Positions 18,183 to 27,846 of a DNA stretch of 64,000 nucleotides are shown here, piece by piece. Numbering within the stretch: the first letter of the stretch is position 1; every line of letters starts with the position of its first letter. Both the position numbers and the translations under genes were made by a program. The stretch covers positions 1,302,001 to 1,366,000 of the forward strand of contig NZ_CP067394.1 of assembly GCF_004210215.2 (NCBI RefSeq), in the 5' to 3' direction. Source of the DNA: Cryobacterium sp. SO1 (GTDB lineage: Bacteria > Actinomycetota > Actinomycetes > Actinomycetales > Microbacteriaceae). The notes under the pieces are model-generated. The model had not been told where the DNA came from. It saw only the letters and a program-made list of their open reading frames with translations, and ran no database searches.

Positions 18183-18713
18183 CTATTTGACGGATGCGTC
18201 GATGACGATGTCGAGGCCGTTATCGGGGTGGTATCCCCAGGAAGCTGAGAGGTCGTTCCACGCTCCTTCTTGGCGGCCGTCGAGCGCTCGGGTGGCGTCG
18301 ATTCGACTCAGGACGCTGTCAGGAACATCAAGCGCGTCCAGAACGCAGAGGACGTCGGCGTAGTCGGCGCCGGATGATTCCGCGCCTTTGCTCTGCATCG
18401 AAATACTCTGGCCCTCATCACCGACGACGATCCAAGAGTTCGCCTCGACGTCGCAGCTCGACGCTGCCTCGGCTATCGCGTCGTTGAGTGCCAGCGATGT
18501 GATTCCGCTCGTCAGCGAGCCGATCAAAAGCGACCCCGCGACGCCTGCAGTGAGCCCGAGGGTGATGCCGGCCGTGCCGAACGTAAGCTCTCGGCGGCTG
18601 ACGGTGGGCGCCGGCTTGGGAGAAGGCGTGGTCCCGGCGTAGGGATTCACGGTTGCGTTCGTGGGTCCTGCCTGAGTCTCTGCGTGAGAAGCAGCGGATT
18701 CGTCGATGGTCAT
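18183..18713 (-). CDS. Single-helix membrane or secreted protein, unknown
   Basis: A 176-residue protein: a Ser/Thr/Pro-rich cytoplasmic start, an Arg-Arg pair before one hydrophobic helix (LTFGTAGITLGLTAGVAGSLLIG), then an external domain with two Cys and Asp-rich segments. It is on the same strand and 68 bases upstream of the TM2-Ltp gene, and both start regions read catggtgcgt on the plus strand, suggesting co-expression. No family recognised. Confidence 0.7.
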   Translation of the reverse strand: MTIDESAASHAETQAGPTNATVNPYAGTTPSPKPAPTVSRRELTFGTAGITLGLTAGVAGSLLIGSLTSGITSLALNDAIAEAASSCDVEANSWIVVGDEGQSISMQSKGAESSGADYADVLCVLDALDVPDSVLSRIDATRALDGRQEGAWNDLSASWGYHPDNGLDIVIDASVK

Positions 18714-18876
18714 GGTGCGTGGTCCTATTCGTCGAAGAACTTACGGAACGGCGGGTGAGAGTGGCGGGCGGTGCACGTCTGTTCCCCCAGGTGTGCGCCG
18801 CCCGCCGGCATCCGCTCCTTCGGGTGAATCGGGTGCAGGAACAAGCTAGGGCGGACGTCGGTATCCGCGCCAGAAT

Positions 18877-18904
18877 TCAAGTGATAAGCCGGGTTATCAC
18901 TTGA
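18877..18904. promoter_or_regulatory. 28-bp palindromic operator before the restriction operon
   Basis: Perfect 11-bp inverted repeat tcaagtgataa (18877-18887) and its complement (18894-18904) around 6 bases. It sits 63 bases before the first gene of the restriction operon and between divergent genes, and its right arm merges with ttgatt, a possible -35 element. The HTH at the N-terminus of the first protein is a candidate binder. Confidence 0.75.
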
Positions 18905-18966
18905 TTCATCTACAGAGTCCCGAGTTGCCCTAACCTGAGTGCACACAACAAGTAGGGGGATGCCGC

Positions 18967-21120
18967 GTGACGATGACCGAGCAGACCCTGCTGATGACGA
19001 TGTCTGACATCGCCGATCTCGCCCGTGTGCAGCGACCGGTTGTCTCGGTCTGGCGCTCACGGTCCGCGCACACTGACAACCCGTTTCCGCAGCCGGTCGC
19101 CCGGAGAGGCGGGCAGGACGTCTTCAATGCCGGTCAGGTGGCAACGTGGCTCACCAATACCCGGCGCGGAAACAATCCCGATCCCTCTGCGGATGCCGCC
19201 GCGCATGCATCTCTCAACTACGCGTCGGCCAACGACGAGAGCTCCTTCAGCGTGGTGACCGCCCTGCTCGCCTTGCGCACGTTGTCCGGACGCTCGTTCG
19301 GCGCCATGTCGGCCGCCGATCTCCTCGACCTCGCCGACGAACACGACCCCGACGACGCGTTCCTCTATGCCGAGCTCGTGGCAGCAGGCCCCGCCCTTAC
19401 CGACCTCGCTACCTACGTCGACGCCCTCGTCGAGGCAGCCTTCGGCGAGGGGCCGGCATTTGAGCGGATGATGGCCGACCGGTTCCGACTAGACCTGCGC
19501 TCCCTCGGCGACACGGCCCTTGGTGACACCGCTCTAACTCTGATGGCCGAAGTCGCGACCGCGCTGCGAGCCGGTCAACCGCACGATTCCTTCATTGTTG
19601 ACTCCACGGGTAGCGCGAGCGACGTGATCCTTGCCATTCACCGTGTCGAGAGCGCCCGCGGCGACATCACCGTGGCCACGCCCGACGACAACACCGATGC
19701 CTCCCGGCTGCTGCGCCGCCGCTTACTCGTGCACGGCATCACCCGCGAGGCTCTGGCGGTGCAGCCATCCGGCGCCTTCGCCGTGCAGGGTGCCGCCCTG
19801 CATACGGCGCAACTACCGCCCTCCCACTGCGCCGGGATGCCCCCGGTCGAGATGCTCTCAGCCATCGACCAGATCGTGCTGCAAATGACCGACGAGCAAC
19901 TCGCCGTCGTCATCGCCCCGGCCGGGGTGCTCAGCGACACCGGCCTGACCCACGAGGTCGACGAGGCCCGTTCCACCCTGCTCCGCTCCGGTCGGGTGCG
20001 CGCGGTCGTTCGCCTGCCCGCCGGGCTGCTCGTGCACAAGCCGCTCCAGCCCCAAGCTCTCTGGGTGCTCGGTGCAGCTCACACCCAGGTCAGCCTCGCG
20101 GACCGTTGGACCCTCGTCGCCGACCTCACCGAGATTCCGCTGACTCCCGCCGCCATCGACGACCTGGTGAGCGACCTCGTCGCTTCCCTCGGTGACCGTT
20201 CCAGTGTGCGCGCCCACGCCTTCCGGTACGCCCGGCTCGTTCTCACCCGCACGCTACTGGCCAGCCGTGATTCCCTCGTGGCCGGTGCCCGAGCTGCCAC
20301 TGCACCCGCAGGCTCAGCGGCGCAGCTCGCCCTCCGCGTCGATGAGCTACTTGCGGTTCTAACGGGCGATGCGCCTGCCCGCACAAACAGCACAACGGAT
20401 ACTCCCGCAGACGTGCCTGCGCTGGCTCGCCTCGTCATCCATCCCGTGCCACCCGCTGACGAACCTGCAGACGCAACCGTGGCGGCCACGGTCGCCCACC
20501 TGCTGGCAGACGGCCATGTTCGGTACATCCCCGGCAATCGCCTCGAAGCCGACGACATCGACCTCGAGCCCACCGGGCGGTCGGCCACGAGCATCCGTGT
20601 GATCGGTCCCGCCGAACTGCTCGGTGAGGCGCCGCTCGGTGGTCGCCGCATCGACCGACTGAAGTTTGCTGCAGCCTACCCGGCCGGCCGGGTAACCGAA
20701 CCCGGTGACGTCATCTTCTGCACCTCACCGCACCCAGCGGCTGTAGTCGACGACGAGGGAACCTCGGTGGTGGTATTTCCCGCCCGTATCCTGCGCATCA
20801 ACGTTGCCGAACCCGGCGGGCTGGTCGCTGCGGTGACCGCAGCCGACATTAACGCCCGAGACCGACGCGACAAGCGGTGGCAGCGCTGGCCGCTGCGGCA
20901 GGCCAGCCCAGACCAGCGCGGTGTGTTGGCCGCGGCCCTCGCCTCGGTACGCTCGGAACAGCAGCAGGCGCAGCAGCGCCTCGCCCAGCTCGAGGAACTC
21001 ATCGCCTTGATTATGACCGGCGTCACCGCCGGCACCCTCACACTCGCGGCAGCCCCTGGATCGTCCGCCCCCGACTCATCTGACTCAGACTCACTCGCTC
21101 TACCGGAAGGAATCTCCTAG
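18967..21120 (+). CDS. HTH plus degenerate HsdM-like protein, first gene of type I restriction operon
   Basis: A 717-residue protein. Residues about 10-60 look like a helix-turn-helix (MSDIADLARVQRPVVSVWRSR ... FNAGQVATWL), similar to AlpA/MerR-type folds. Residues about 200-420 follow an HsdM plan: a motif-I-like FIVDSTGSASDVILAIHRVE, then the N6-methylase strand/helix pattern LAVVIAPAGVLSDTG ... VRAVVRLPAGLL. No NPP(F/Y) motif is present, so methyl transfer is unlikely. The C-terminal part (EPGDVIFCTSPHPAAVV, then a coiled coil and LIALIMTGVTAGTL) resembles half of an HsdS. It overlaps hsdM by one base. It may be a regulatory or structural extra subunit. GTG 18967 or ATG 18973 is the start. 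Confidence 0.75.
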   Translation: MTMTEQTLLMTMSDIADLARVQRPVVSVWRSRSAHTDNPFPQPVARRGGQDVFNAGQVATWLTNTRRGNNPDPSADAAAHASLNYASANDESSFSVVTALLALRTLSGRSFGAMSAADLLDLADEHDPDDAFLYAELVAAGPALTDLATYVDALVEAAFGEGPAFERMMADRFRLDLRSLGDTALGDTALTLMAEVATALRAGQPHDSFIVDSTGSASDVILAIHRVESARGDITVATPDDNTDASRLLRRRLLVHGITREALAVQPSGAFAVQGAALHTAQLPPSHCAGMPPVEMLSAIDQIVLQMTDEQLAVVIAPAGVLSDTGLTHEVDEARSTLLRSGRVRAVVRLPAGLLVHKPLQPQALWVLGAAHTQVSLADRWTLVADLTEIPLTPAAIDDLVSDLVASLGDRSSVRAHAFRYARLVLTRTLLASRDSLVAGARAATAPAGSAAQLALRVDELLAVLTGDAPARTNSTTDTPADVPALARLVIHPVPPADEPADATVAATVAHLLADGHVRYIPGNRLEADDIDLEPTGRSATSIRVIGPAELLGEAPLGGRRIDRLKFAAAYPAGRVTEPGDVIFCTSPHPAAVVDDEGTSVVVFPARILRINVAEPGGLVAAVTAADINARDRRDKRWQRWPLRQASPDQRGVLAAALASVRSEQQQAQQRLAQLEELIALIMTGVTAGTLTLAAAPGSSAPDSSDSDSLALPEGIS

Positions 21121-22757
21121 TGCCACCAAAGACCAAGGTCGCCGCGCTGCCGTCGACCATGAAAGAACTCAAGGACACGCTCTGGAAGGCAGCTGACAAG
21201 CTCCGCGGCTCGATGGACGCCTCCCAGTACAAGGACGTCATCCTCGGCCTGGTCTTCCTCAAGTACGTGTCGGATGCCTTCGATGAGCGCCGCGAACAGA
21301 TCCGCACCGAGCTCGAATCCGATGGTCTCAACGAGGACCAGATCAGCCAGCTCATCGACGACGTCGACGAGTACACCGGCCGTGGAGTGTTCTGGGTCGC
21401 CGCGCGTGCCCGCTGGAGCTACCTCGCCGATAACGCGAAGGGCCTGGCGGCCGTTGCGGGGGAGGCGCCCAAGTCGATCGGTCTGCTCATCGACGAGGCA
21501 ATGGACCTGATCTCCGCCGACAACGCCGCCCTCGCCGGTTCGTTGCCGCGCATCTACAACCGCGACAACGTGGACCAGCGCCGCCTCGGCGAGCTGCTCG
21601 ACCTGCTCAACTCGGCCCGCTTCACCGGCCACGGGGCCACCAAGGCCCGGGACATCCTCGGCGAGGTGTACGAGTACTTCCTGGAGAAGTTTGCCCACGC
21701 CGAGGGCAAGCGCGGCGGGGAGTTCTACACGCCCGCCGGCGTCGTGCGGGTGCTTGTTGAAGTGCTCGAACCCTCCCACGGTCGCGTCTATGACCCGTGC
21801 TGCGGCTCGGGCGGCATGTTCGTGCAAACTGAGAAGTTCCTCGAGTCGCACCAGAAGGAGGGCTCGAACATCTCCGTCTATGGACAGGAACTGAACGAAC
21901 GCACCTGGCGCATGGCCAAGATGAACCTCGCCATCCACGGGCTTAACGGAAACCTTGCCAGCCGTTGGGGCGACACCTTTGCACGCGACCAGCACCCCGA
22001 CCTACAGGCCGACTTCATCATGGCCAACCCGCCCTTCAACATCAAGGACTGGGCCCGCAGCGAAAGCGACCCGCGCTGGAAGTACGGTGTGCCGCCAGCC
22101 GGCAACGCCAATTACGCCTGGATCCAACACATCATCTCCAAGCTCGCCCCTGGCGGCAGCGCCGGCGTCGTGATGGCCAACGGGTCTATGTCGTCTAACT
22201 CCGGCGGCGAGGGTGACATTCGTGCCCAGCTTGTCGAGGCGGACCTCGTTTCCTGCATGATCGCGCTGCCGACGCAGCTTTTCCGCAGTACCCAGATCCC
22301 GGTGTGTACCTGGTTCTTCGCCAACGACAAGACAGCAGGCGATGGCGGCAGCATCGACCGCACTGGTCAGGTTCTCTTCATCGATGCTCGCAAACTTGGC
22401 CACATGGTCGACCGTGCCGAGCGGGCACTGTCCGACGAGGACATCGCCAAAATCGCGAGCACGTACCATGCTTGGCGCGGTACATCTTCGGTAGTGGGGC
22501 GAGTCGAGACCACGGATGCCGCACTCGATTACACAGATGAGTCTGGATTCGCTTACTCGGCCTCCCTCACCGAGATCAAGGTGGCGAGCTACTCACTCAC
22601 CCCTGGCCGCTATGTCGGTGCCGCCGAGGTCGAAGAGGACGACGAGCCGCTTGACGAGAAGATCGAGCGGCTAAGTAAAGAGCTAGTCGCCCAGTTCGAG
22701 CAGTCTGAGCGCCTCGCGAACGTCGTCCGCATGCAGTTGGGTCGAGTCAATGTTTGA
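21120..22757 (+). CDS. hsdM: Type I restriction-modification DNA methylase subunit
   Basis: A 545-residue N6-adenine methylase. An N-terminal HsdM_N helical domain (LWKAADKLRGSMDASQYKDV) is followed by the SAM-binding motif I DPCCGSGGMF (about residues 225-234) and the catalytic motif IV NPPF (303-306), both intact. The C-terminus is a coiled coil. GTG start at 21120 with AAGGA upstream, inside the stop of the preceding gene. The complex with HsdS methylates adenine in a split target. Confidence 0.96.
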   Translation: MPPKTKVAALPSTMKELKDTLWKAADKLRGSMDASQYKDVILGLVFLKYVSDAFDERREQIRTELESDGLNEDQISQLIDDVDEYTGRGVFWVAARARWSYLADNAKGLAAVAGEAPKSIGLLIDEAMDLISADNAALAGSLPRIYNRDNVDQRRLGELLDLLNSARFTGHGATKARDILGEVYEYFLEKFAHAEGKRGGEFYTPAGVVRVLVEVLEPSHGRVYDPCCGSGGMFVQTEKFLESHQKEGSNISVYGQELNERTWRMAKMNLAIHGLNGNLASRWGDTFARDQHPDLQADFIMANPPFNIKDWARSESDPRWKYGVPPAGNANYAWIQHIISKLAPGGSAGVVMANGSMSSNSGGEGDIRAQLVEADLVSCMIALPTQLFRSTQIPVCTWFFANDKTAGDGGSIDRTGQVLFIDARKLGHMVDRAERALSDEDIAKIASTYHAWRGTSSVVGRVETTDAALDYTDESGFAYSASLTEIKVASYSLTPGRYVGAAEVEEDDEPLDEKIERLSKELVAQFEQSERLANVVRMQLGRVNV

Positions 22758-23976
22758 TCGGATCAGTCTCAAATTTGGAGACCTCGGGGAGCTCTTTGAT
22801 GGGCCGCATGCGACTCCCCAACGCACTGATGTGGGGCCGTATTTTCTTAACATATCCAGCCTTGTGGATGGCCGACTTGACCTCACGCAGTCTGATCACG
22901 TCTCCCCCGAGGAATTCGCGCAGTGGACTCGACGAGTCACTCCCCAGGAGGGAGATCTACTGTTTTCGTATGAAACGCGTCTGGGGGACGCGGCGCTCAT
23001 GCCACCCGGTCTTATTGCGTGCCTGGGCCGAAGGATGGCTCTTCTTAGGCCTTATCGGGACGTAGTCGACCCTGCGTTCCTGCTGTACTTCTACATCAGC
23101 CCAGAGTTCAAAGGGGTGATTGAGAAGCACACGATTCATGGTGCAACCGTGAATCGGATTGGTCTCTCGTCCATGGGATCTTGGCCAATCTCAGTTCCAG
23201 CCCTGGAGGATCAGCGGGCGATTGCAGAGGTGTTGGGCGCTATCGACAAGAAAATATCCGCCAACAGGAAGGCTGTCGATTTGCTCTCTCAATTGGCAAG
23301 GGCCAAATGGTTGCAGGCTGCTCTCTCAGCCGAGTCGGTTCCGCTCGGGACTGTAGTGGAAGTGGGTCTCTCGGGAGTCTGGGGTGAGGATAGCTGCACG
23401 GAAACCGCGACTGTGGAAGTACTTGCGCTTCGTGGCCGTGACCTCGAAGACCTCGCCCGCAGGCGCGAAGTCACTCCACCGAGGCGTTGGATCACCCCCG
23501 TGCAAGCACAGCGGCGAATTCAAAAGCATTCTTTGGAGATTTGGACGGCAGGTTCGGGATCGCACCTCGGCCCCACGCTACTCATTACTCCTGGGGTTCG
23601 TGAAGCATTTGACCTACCTGTCGTTTACAGCAATTTCGTAAAGAGACTCGTGCCTATTTCGGGGCGAGAAGATCTCCTGCCATCGGCTTGGTTTGCCATG
23701 TTGCTGGAATGGGAGCGACGAGGATTCGAGAACTTCAAGTCCGGGACTGCATTTCCCAACCTTGATGTCGGTGCGATGTTGGCTGGTGTCTCCGTGCCGA
23801 TGCTGGTGGGCGAACAGCTCTTGCAGGTCAAGACGTGGGCGGACACTTTGCTCCGTGGAGAACTTCTTGATGAAAATCGCACCCTTGCCGCAACCCGTGA
23901 CGCGCTCCTTCCGCAGCTCATGTCTGGAAAGCTTCGGGTGACGGATGCAGAGAAAGTACTTGAGGGGGTGCTCTGA
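22750..23976 (+). CDS. hsdS: Type I restriction specificity subunit
   Basis: A 408-residue protein with two target-recognition domains, each followed by a conserved helix: VPALEDQRAIAEVLGAIDKK near residue 150-170 and the C-terminal RDALLPQLMSGKLRV. The recognition domains are of visibly lower G+C and more divergent than the rest of the operon, as expected for a gene under diversifying exchange. ATG start overlaps the hsdM stop by 8 bases. Target sequence cannot be read from the protein. Confidence 0.95.
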   Translation: MFDRISLKFGDLGELFDGPHATPQRTDVGPYFLNISSLVDGRLDLTQSDHVSPEEFAQWTRRVTPQEGDLLFSYETRLGDAALMPPGLIACLGRRMALLRPYRDVVDPAFLLYFYISPEFKGVIEKHTIHGATVNRIGLSSMGSWPISVPALEDQRAIAEVLGAIDKKISANRKAVDLLSQLARAKWLQAALSAESVPLGTVVEVGLSGVWGEDSCTETATVEVLALRGRDLEDLARRREVTPPRRWITPVQAQRRIQKHSLEIWTAGSGSHLGPTLLITPGVREAFDLPVVYSNFVKRLVPISGREDLLPSAWFAMLLEWERRGFENFKSGTAFPNLDVGAMLAGVSVPMLVGEQLLQVKTWADTLLRGELLDENRTLAATRDALLPQLMSGKLRVTDAEKVLEGVL

Positions 23977-26900
23977 ATGGCGGGATTTTCGGAAGCGGAG
24001 TGGGAGAACGTCGCGCTTGATCTGTTAGCAGGTCCACTCGACTGGCAGCCGTCGGCAGGCGAAAAGATCGCGCCGGGCAGCGGGGAGCGGGACAGTTGGG
24101 ATGAGCTACTCATTCGTCCGCGACTGCTTGACGCACTGCGGCGGCTGAACCCGACTGTTCCGGGGGAGTACCTGCAGCAGGCGCTCGCCGAGATCGCGTC
24201 GCCGAAGTCGCAGGACGCCATCACCGAGAATCACCGCGTCCATGACTATTTGATAGACGGGTTCCGGCTGAGCTACGTCGGCGACGACGGCACCGAGGTG
24301 AATCCGAGCATCCGCCTAGTCAGCGCCGAACCGTCCGAGAATGACTGGCTCGCGGTGAACCAGGTCACGCTCATCCGCGGCGACTACAAGCGCCGCCTCG
24401 ACCTCGTGCTGTACTGCAACGGCATGCCGGTGAGCATCATCGAGCTGAAGAAGGCCGGCAGTGAGACGGCCGACGTCGCCGCGGCGCACGCGCAGCTACA
24501 GACGTACCTGCGCGAGTTTCCGATGGCGTTCCGGTTCTGCGTGTTCACGCTCGCCAGTGACGGGATCCTCGCCAAGTACGGCACCCCCTTCACGCCGCTC
24601 AACCACTTCTCACCGTGGAATATCGACGACGACGGCACCCCGGTGAAGCCCGGTGACACCAACGACTGGGACGCGACCACCGGCATGGAGATCGCGCTGC
24701 TCGGCCTTTACAACCAGGAACGGTTCCTGCAGCTGATGCGCTCCTTCACCGCCTTCGACGAGGGCGCCGACGGCCTCGTCAAGCGCATCGCCAAACCGCA
24801 CCAGTACTTTGCCGTCACCAAGGCCGTGGGCAGCACCGTGCAGGCGGTAGAGAGCAACGGCAAGGCCGGAGTGGTCTGGCACACCCAGGGCTCGGGCAAG
24901 TCGATGGAGATGGAGCTGTACACCAACCTGGTGTCGCGGCATCCGAAGCTGATGAACCCCACCGTCGTGGTGATCACCGACCGCAACGAACTCGACGGGC
25001 AGCTCTACGAGACCTTCGCCGCGAGCCTGCTTCTGCCAGAGAAGCCCAAGCAGATCAAGCGCCGCAGCGAGCTGCGGGACGAGCTCAGCAACCGCACCAC
25101 GGGCGGCATCTACTTCACCACGCTGCAGAAGTTCGGCCGCAGCGAGGCGGAAAAGGACGCCGGCGCGGAGCACCCGCTGCTCTCCGACCGGCGCAACATC
25201 ATCGTGGCCGTCGACGAGGCGCACCGCAGCCACTACGACGACCTCGACGGCTACGCCCGGCACCTGCGCGACGCCCTGCCGAACGCTACCCTGATCGCGT
25301 TCACCGGCACGCCGATCTCGTTCGACGACCGCAACACCCGCGACGTATTCGGCGAGTACATCGACATCTACGACCTCTCCCGCGCCGTCGACGACGGGGC
25401 CACGGTGCCGGTCTACTTCGAGCCGCGTCTGATCAAGGTGAGCCTGGCAGCGGACGTGACGCAAGACACCCTCGACGAAGCGGCGGATGAAGCCACCGTC
25501 GGGTTGGACGACACCGAACGGGCGCGGATCGAAGCATCCGTCGCCGTGGTCAACGCTGTCTACGGCGCACCGGAACGACTGGCCGCGCTGGCGCTGGACA
25601 TCGTGACGCACTGGGAGAACCGGAGCGGCCAGATGAAGAAGTTCATCGAGACCCCTGGCAAGGCCATGATCGTGGGCGGCACCCGCGAGATCTGCGCAAA
25701 CCTCTATTCGGCGATCGTGGCGCTGCGACCGGACTGGCACTCCACCGAGCTCGACAAGGGTGTCATCAAGGTCGTCTACTCCGGCACGGCATCCGACAAG
25801 CCACCGGTCATCGACCACGTGCGCCGGGACTCGGCCAACGCGGTGATCAAGGGCCGGCTCAAGGACGTGGACGACGAGCTGCAGCTGGTGATCGTGAAAG
25901 ACATGATGCTCACCGGCTACGACTCGCCGCCGCTGCACACGCTCTACCTGGACCGGCCGCTCAAGGGCGCGCTGCTGATGCAGACGCTCGCGCGGGTGAA
26001 CCGCACCTTCCGCGGCAAAGAGGACGGGCTCCTGGTGGCGTACGCGCCGCTGGCCGACAACCTCGCCAAGGCGCTGCGCGAATACTCCAAGACCGACCAG
26101 GACCAGAAGCCCGTCGGACGTGACGTCGACGACGCCATCACGCTCACGCTCTCGCTCGTCGACACGCTGCGCGGCATGCTCGCCGGCTACGACTGGAAAA
26201 CCGACCTCGCCAAGCCCGGACCCAAGCGCTACCTCAACGCGGTGACCGGCTCGGTCAACTACCTGCGCGACGTTGCGACGCCGGGCAACCAAGTTGAAGA
26301 GGGCGCCGAAACTCTCGCTGCCGCCTACCGGCGCTTCTCGGGTCAGCTGTCTCGCGCATGGGCGCTATGCTCGGGTGCCGGGTCGCAGGACCTGGAGGAG
26401 CGCCGCCCGGAGATCCAGCTCTACGAAGAGGTGCGCGTGTGGATGGCGAAGTACGACGCCGCCGACCGGCAGGCGCGTGGCGAGCCGGTACCGGAGGACA
26501 TCCAGCGGCTGCTCAATGTGCTGGTCGAATCTGCCATGGCTACCGGGGGAGTGCTCGACATCTACGAGGCCGCCGGCATGCCCAAACCGACGCTCGACGA
26601 TCTCAGCCCGGTGTTCATCGCCAAGACGCAGCAGGCCCGAAACCCGCAGCTCGCGATCGAAGCGCTGCGCAAGCTGCTGACCGAAGAGTCGGCCCGATCA
26701 ACTCAGAACAACCTTGTGCGGCAGCGTGCGTTCTCGGACCGGATCTCCGAGGTGATGAACAAGTACACGAACCAACAGCTCACCTCCGCCGAGGTGATCG
26801 CCGCACTCGTGGCTCTGGCCCAGGAAGTCGCCGCGGAAGCGAATCGCGGCGCCGGATTCGCGCCACCGCTCAACCACGACGAGCTGGCGTTCTACGACGC

Positions 26901-27165
26901 GGTGGCGCAGAACGATTCGGCCGTCGAGGTGCAGGGTGAGGGCGTGTTGGCCGAGATCGCGCGTGAGCTGGTGGCCGTGATGCGCCGCGACGTGCGCACC
27001 GACTGGACCGTGCGTGACGACGTGCGCGCCAAGCTGCGCTCCTCGATCAAACGGCTGCTCGTCAAACACGGCTATCCGCCGGACCGCCAGCCTGGGGCCA
27101 TCAAGCTAGTCATGGAGCAGATGGAGTCGATGGCTCCTCGATACAGCGAGGAGCGAGCAGCCTAG
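23977..27165 (+). CDS. hsdR: Type I restriction endonuclease/translocase subunit
   Basis: A 1062-residue motor nuclease. The N-terminal nuclease domain carries DLVLYCNGMPVSIIELKKAG (D and ExK of PD-(D/E)xK, about residues 144-158). The SF2 motor has Walker A TQGSGKS near 304-310, DEAH near 412-415, TGTP after it, and a RecA2 domain with LARVNRTFRGK. A C-terminal helical region (DUF3387-like) completes it. ATG directly follows the hsdS stop, so M, S and R are one operon. All catalytic motifs are intact, so the system looks functional. Confidence 0.96.
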   Translation: MAGFSEAEWENVALDLLAGPLDWQPSAGEKIAPGSGERDSWDELLIRPRLLDALRRLNPTVPGEYLQQALAEIASPKSQDAITENHRVHDYLIDGFRLSYVGDDGTEVNPSIRLVSAEPSENDWLAVNQVTLIRGDYKRRLDLVLYCNGMPVSIIELKKAGSETADVAAAHAQLQTYLREFPMAFRFCVFTLASDGILAKYGTPFTPLNHFSPWNIDDDGTPVKPGDTNDWDATTGMEIALLGLYNQERFLQLMRSFTAFDEGADGLVKRIAKPHQYFAVTKAVGSTVQAVESNGKAGVVWHTQGSGKSMEMELYTNLVSRHPKLMNPTVVVITDRNELDGQLYETFAASLLLPEKPKQIKRRSELRDELSNRTTGGIYFTTLQKFGRSEAEKDAGAEHPLLSDRRNIIVAVDEAHRSHYDDLDGYARHLRDALPNATLIAFTGTPISFDDRNTRDVFGEYIDIYDLSRAVDDGATVPVYFEPRLIKVSLAADVTQDTLDEAADEATVGLDDTERARIEASVAVVNAVYGAPERLAALALDIVTHWENRSGQMKKFIETPGKAMIVGGTREICANLYSAIVALRPDWHSTELDKGVIKVVYSGTASDKPPVIDHVRRDSANAVIKGRLKDVDDELQLVIVKDMMLTGYDSPPLHTLYLDRPLKGALLMQTLARVNRTFRGKEDGLLVAYAPLADNLAKALREYSKTDQDQKPVGRDVDDAITLTLSLVDTLRGMLAGYDWKTDLAKPGPKRYLNAVTGSVNYLRDVATPGNQVEEGAETLAAAYRRFSGQLSRAWALCSGAGSQDLEERRPEIQLYEEVRVWMAKYDAADRQARGEPVPEDIQRLLNVLVESAMATGGVLDIYEAAGMPKPTLDDLSPVFIAKTQQARNPQLAIEALRKLLTEESARSTQNNLVRQRAFSDRISEVMNKYTNQQLTSAEVIAALVALAQEVAAEANRGAGFAPPLNHDELAFYDAVAQNDSAVEVQGEGVLAEIARELVAVMRRDVRTDWTVRDDVRAKLRSSIKRLLVKHGYPPDRQPGAIKLVMEQMESMAPRYSEERAA

Positions 27166-27222
27166 TTTGCCCAGACCACACCCGACAATCTCGTCACCAC
27201 CATCCGAGCAGGAAGCCCACAC

Positions 27223-27846
27223 ATGACCCGCAACGCCGCTGTCCCACGCAAGACGCCAGTGTGGGCGAAGGTCCTCCTGTTCTTAGTCCTCACCCTTGTT
27301 GTTGGGGGCATCGCGGGTGGTGCCGGCGTGGCGGCGGGGATGTTTTTCGGTGCCGCCCAGGAACGAGAAGTCCAAGTGATCAGGTCTGTCGAGCTGGAGG
27401 AGCAAGTCGTGCTGGTGAGATCGGGCATTACCGGTCTCAAGCCGGAGCGTGAGGTCCAGGACATCAATGGCGTTGTGATTCCGTGGAGCGACCGTTCGTT
27501 GCTGCTTCAGTATGAGTTCGACACCATGGTGGGAATTGATGGCCGCGGAGTCTCCATCGTCCCGACCGGAGATAAATCGTTCCGAGTGGCGATCCCGGAT
27601 TTCATCCTTATCGGAACCGCCGACCCCGAGTACTCCGTTGTCAACGAAAACAATGGTGTGCTCAGTTTCGCGACACCTGAGATCGACACCCTCCAGCTGA
27701 CGCAGGAACTTCTCACCGACGACGTCGCGCTGGAGCACATCGAAGGCCTTCGTCCGGTGCTCGAGGAGCAAGCGCGCACTTTCTATACGAACATCGTTAC
27801 CGCCATCGACCCGACCATCACGCTTGAATTCGAGTTCGCGCAGTGA
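27223..27846 (+). CDS. Single-pass membrane protein, possibly DUF4230-like
   Basis: A 207-residue protein with one N-terminal membrane helix (VLLFLVLTLVVGGIAGGAG) and an external domain (REVQVIRSVELEEQVVLVRSGITGL ... FRVAIPDFILIGTADPE) whose pattern resembles DUF4230 proteins; assignment tentative. It follows hsdR by 57 bases and its stop overlaps the GTG of the GTPase gene by four bases, so the two are coupled. Confidence 0.7.
   Translation: MTRNAAVPRKTPVWAKVLLFLVLTLVVGGIAGGAGVAAGMFFGAAQEREVQVIRSVELEEQVVLVRSGITGLKPEREVQDINGVVIPWSDRSLLLQYEFDTMVGIDGRGVSIVPTGDKSFRVAIPDFILIGTADPEYSVVNENNGVLSFATPEIDTLQLTQELLTDDVALEHIEGLRPVLEEQARTFYTNIVTAIDPTITLEFEFAQ

Noticed and set aside
22750..23976. Lower G+C of hsdS as a sign of a separate insertion
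   Set aside because: Specificity subunits are normally divergent and the gene is cleanly coupled to hsdM and hsdR on both sides.
24610..26292. 560-residue minus-strand frame opposite hsdR
   Set aside because: Shadow frame with no domain.
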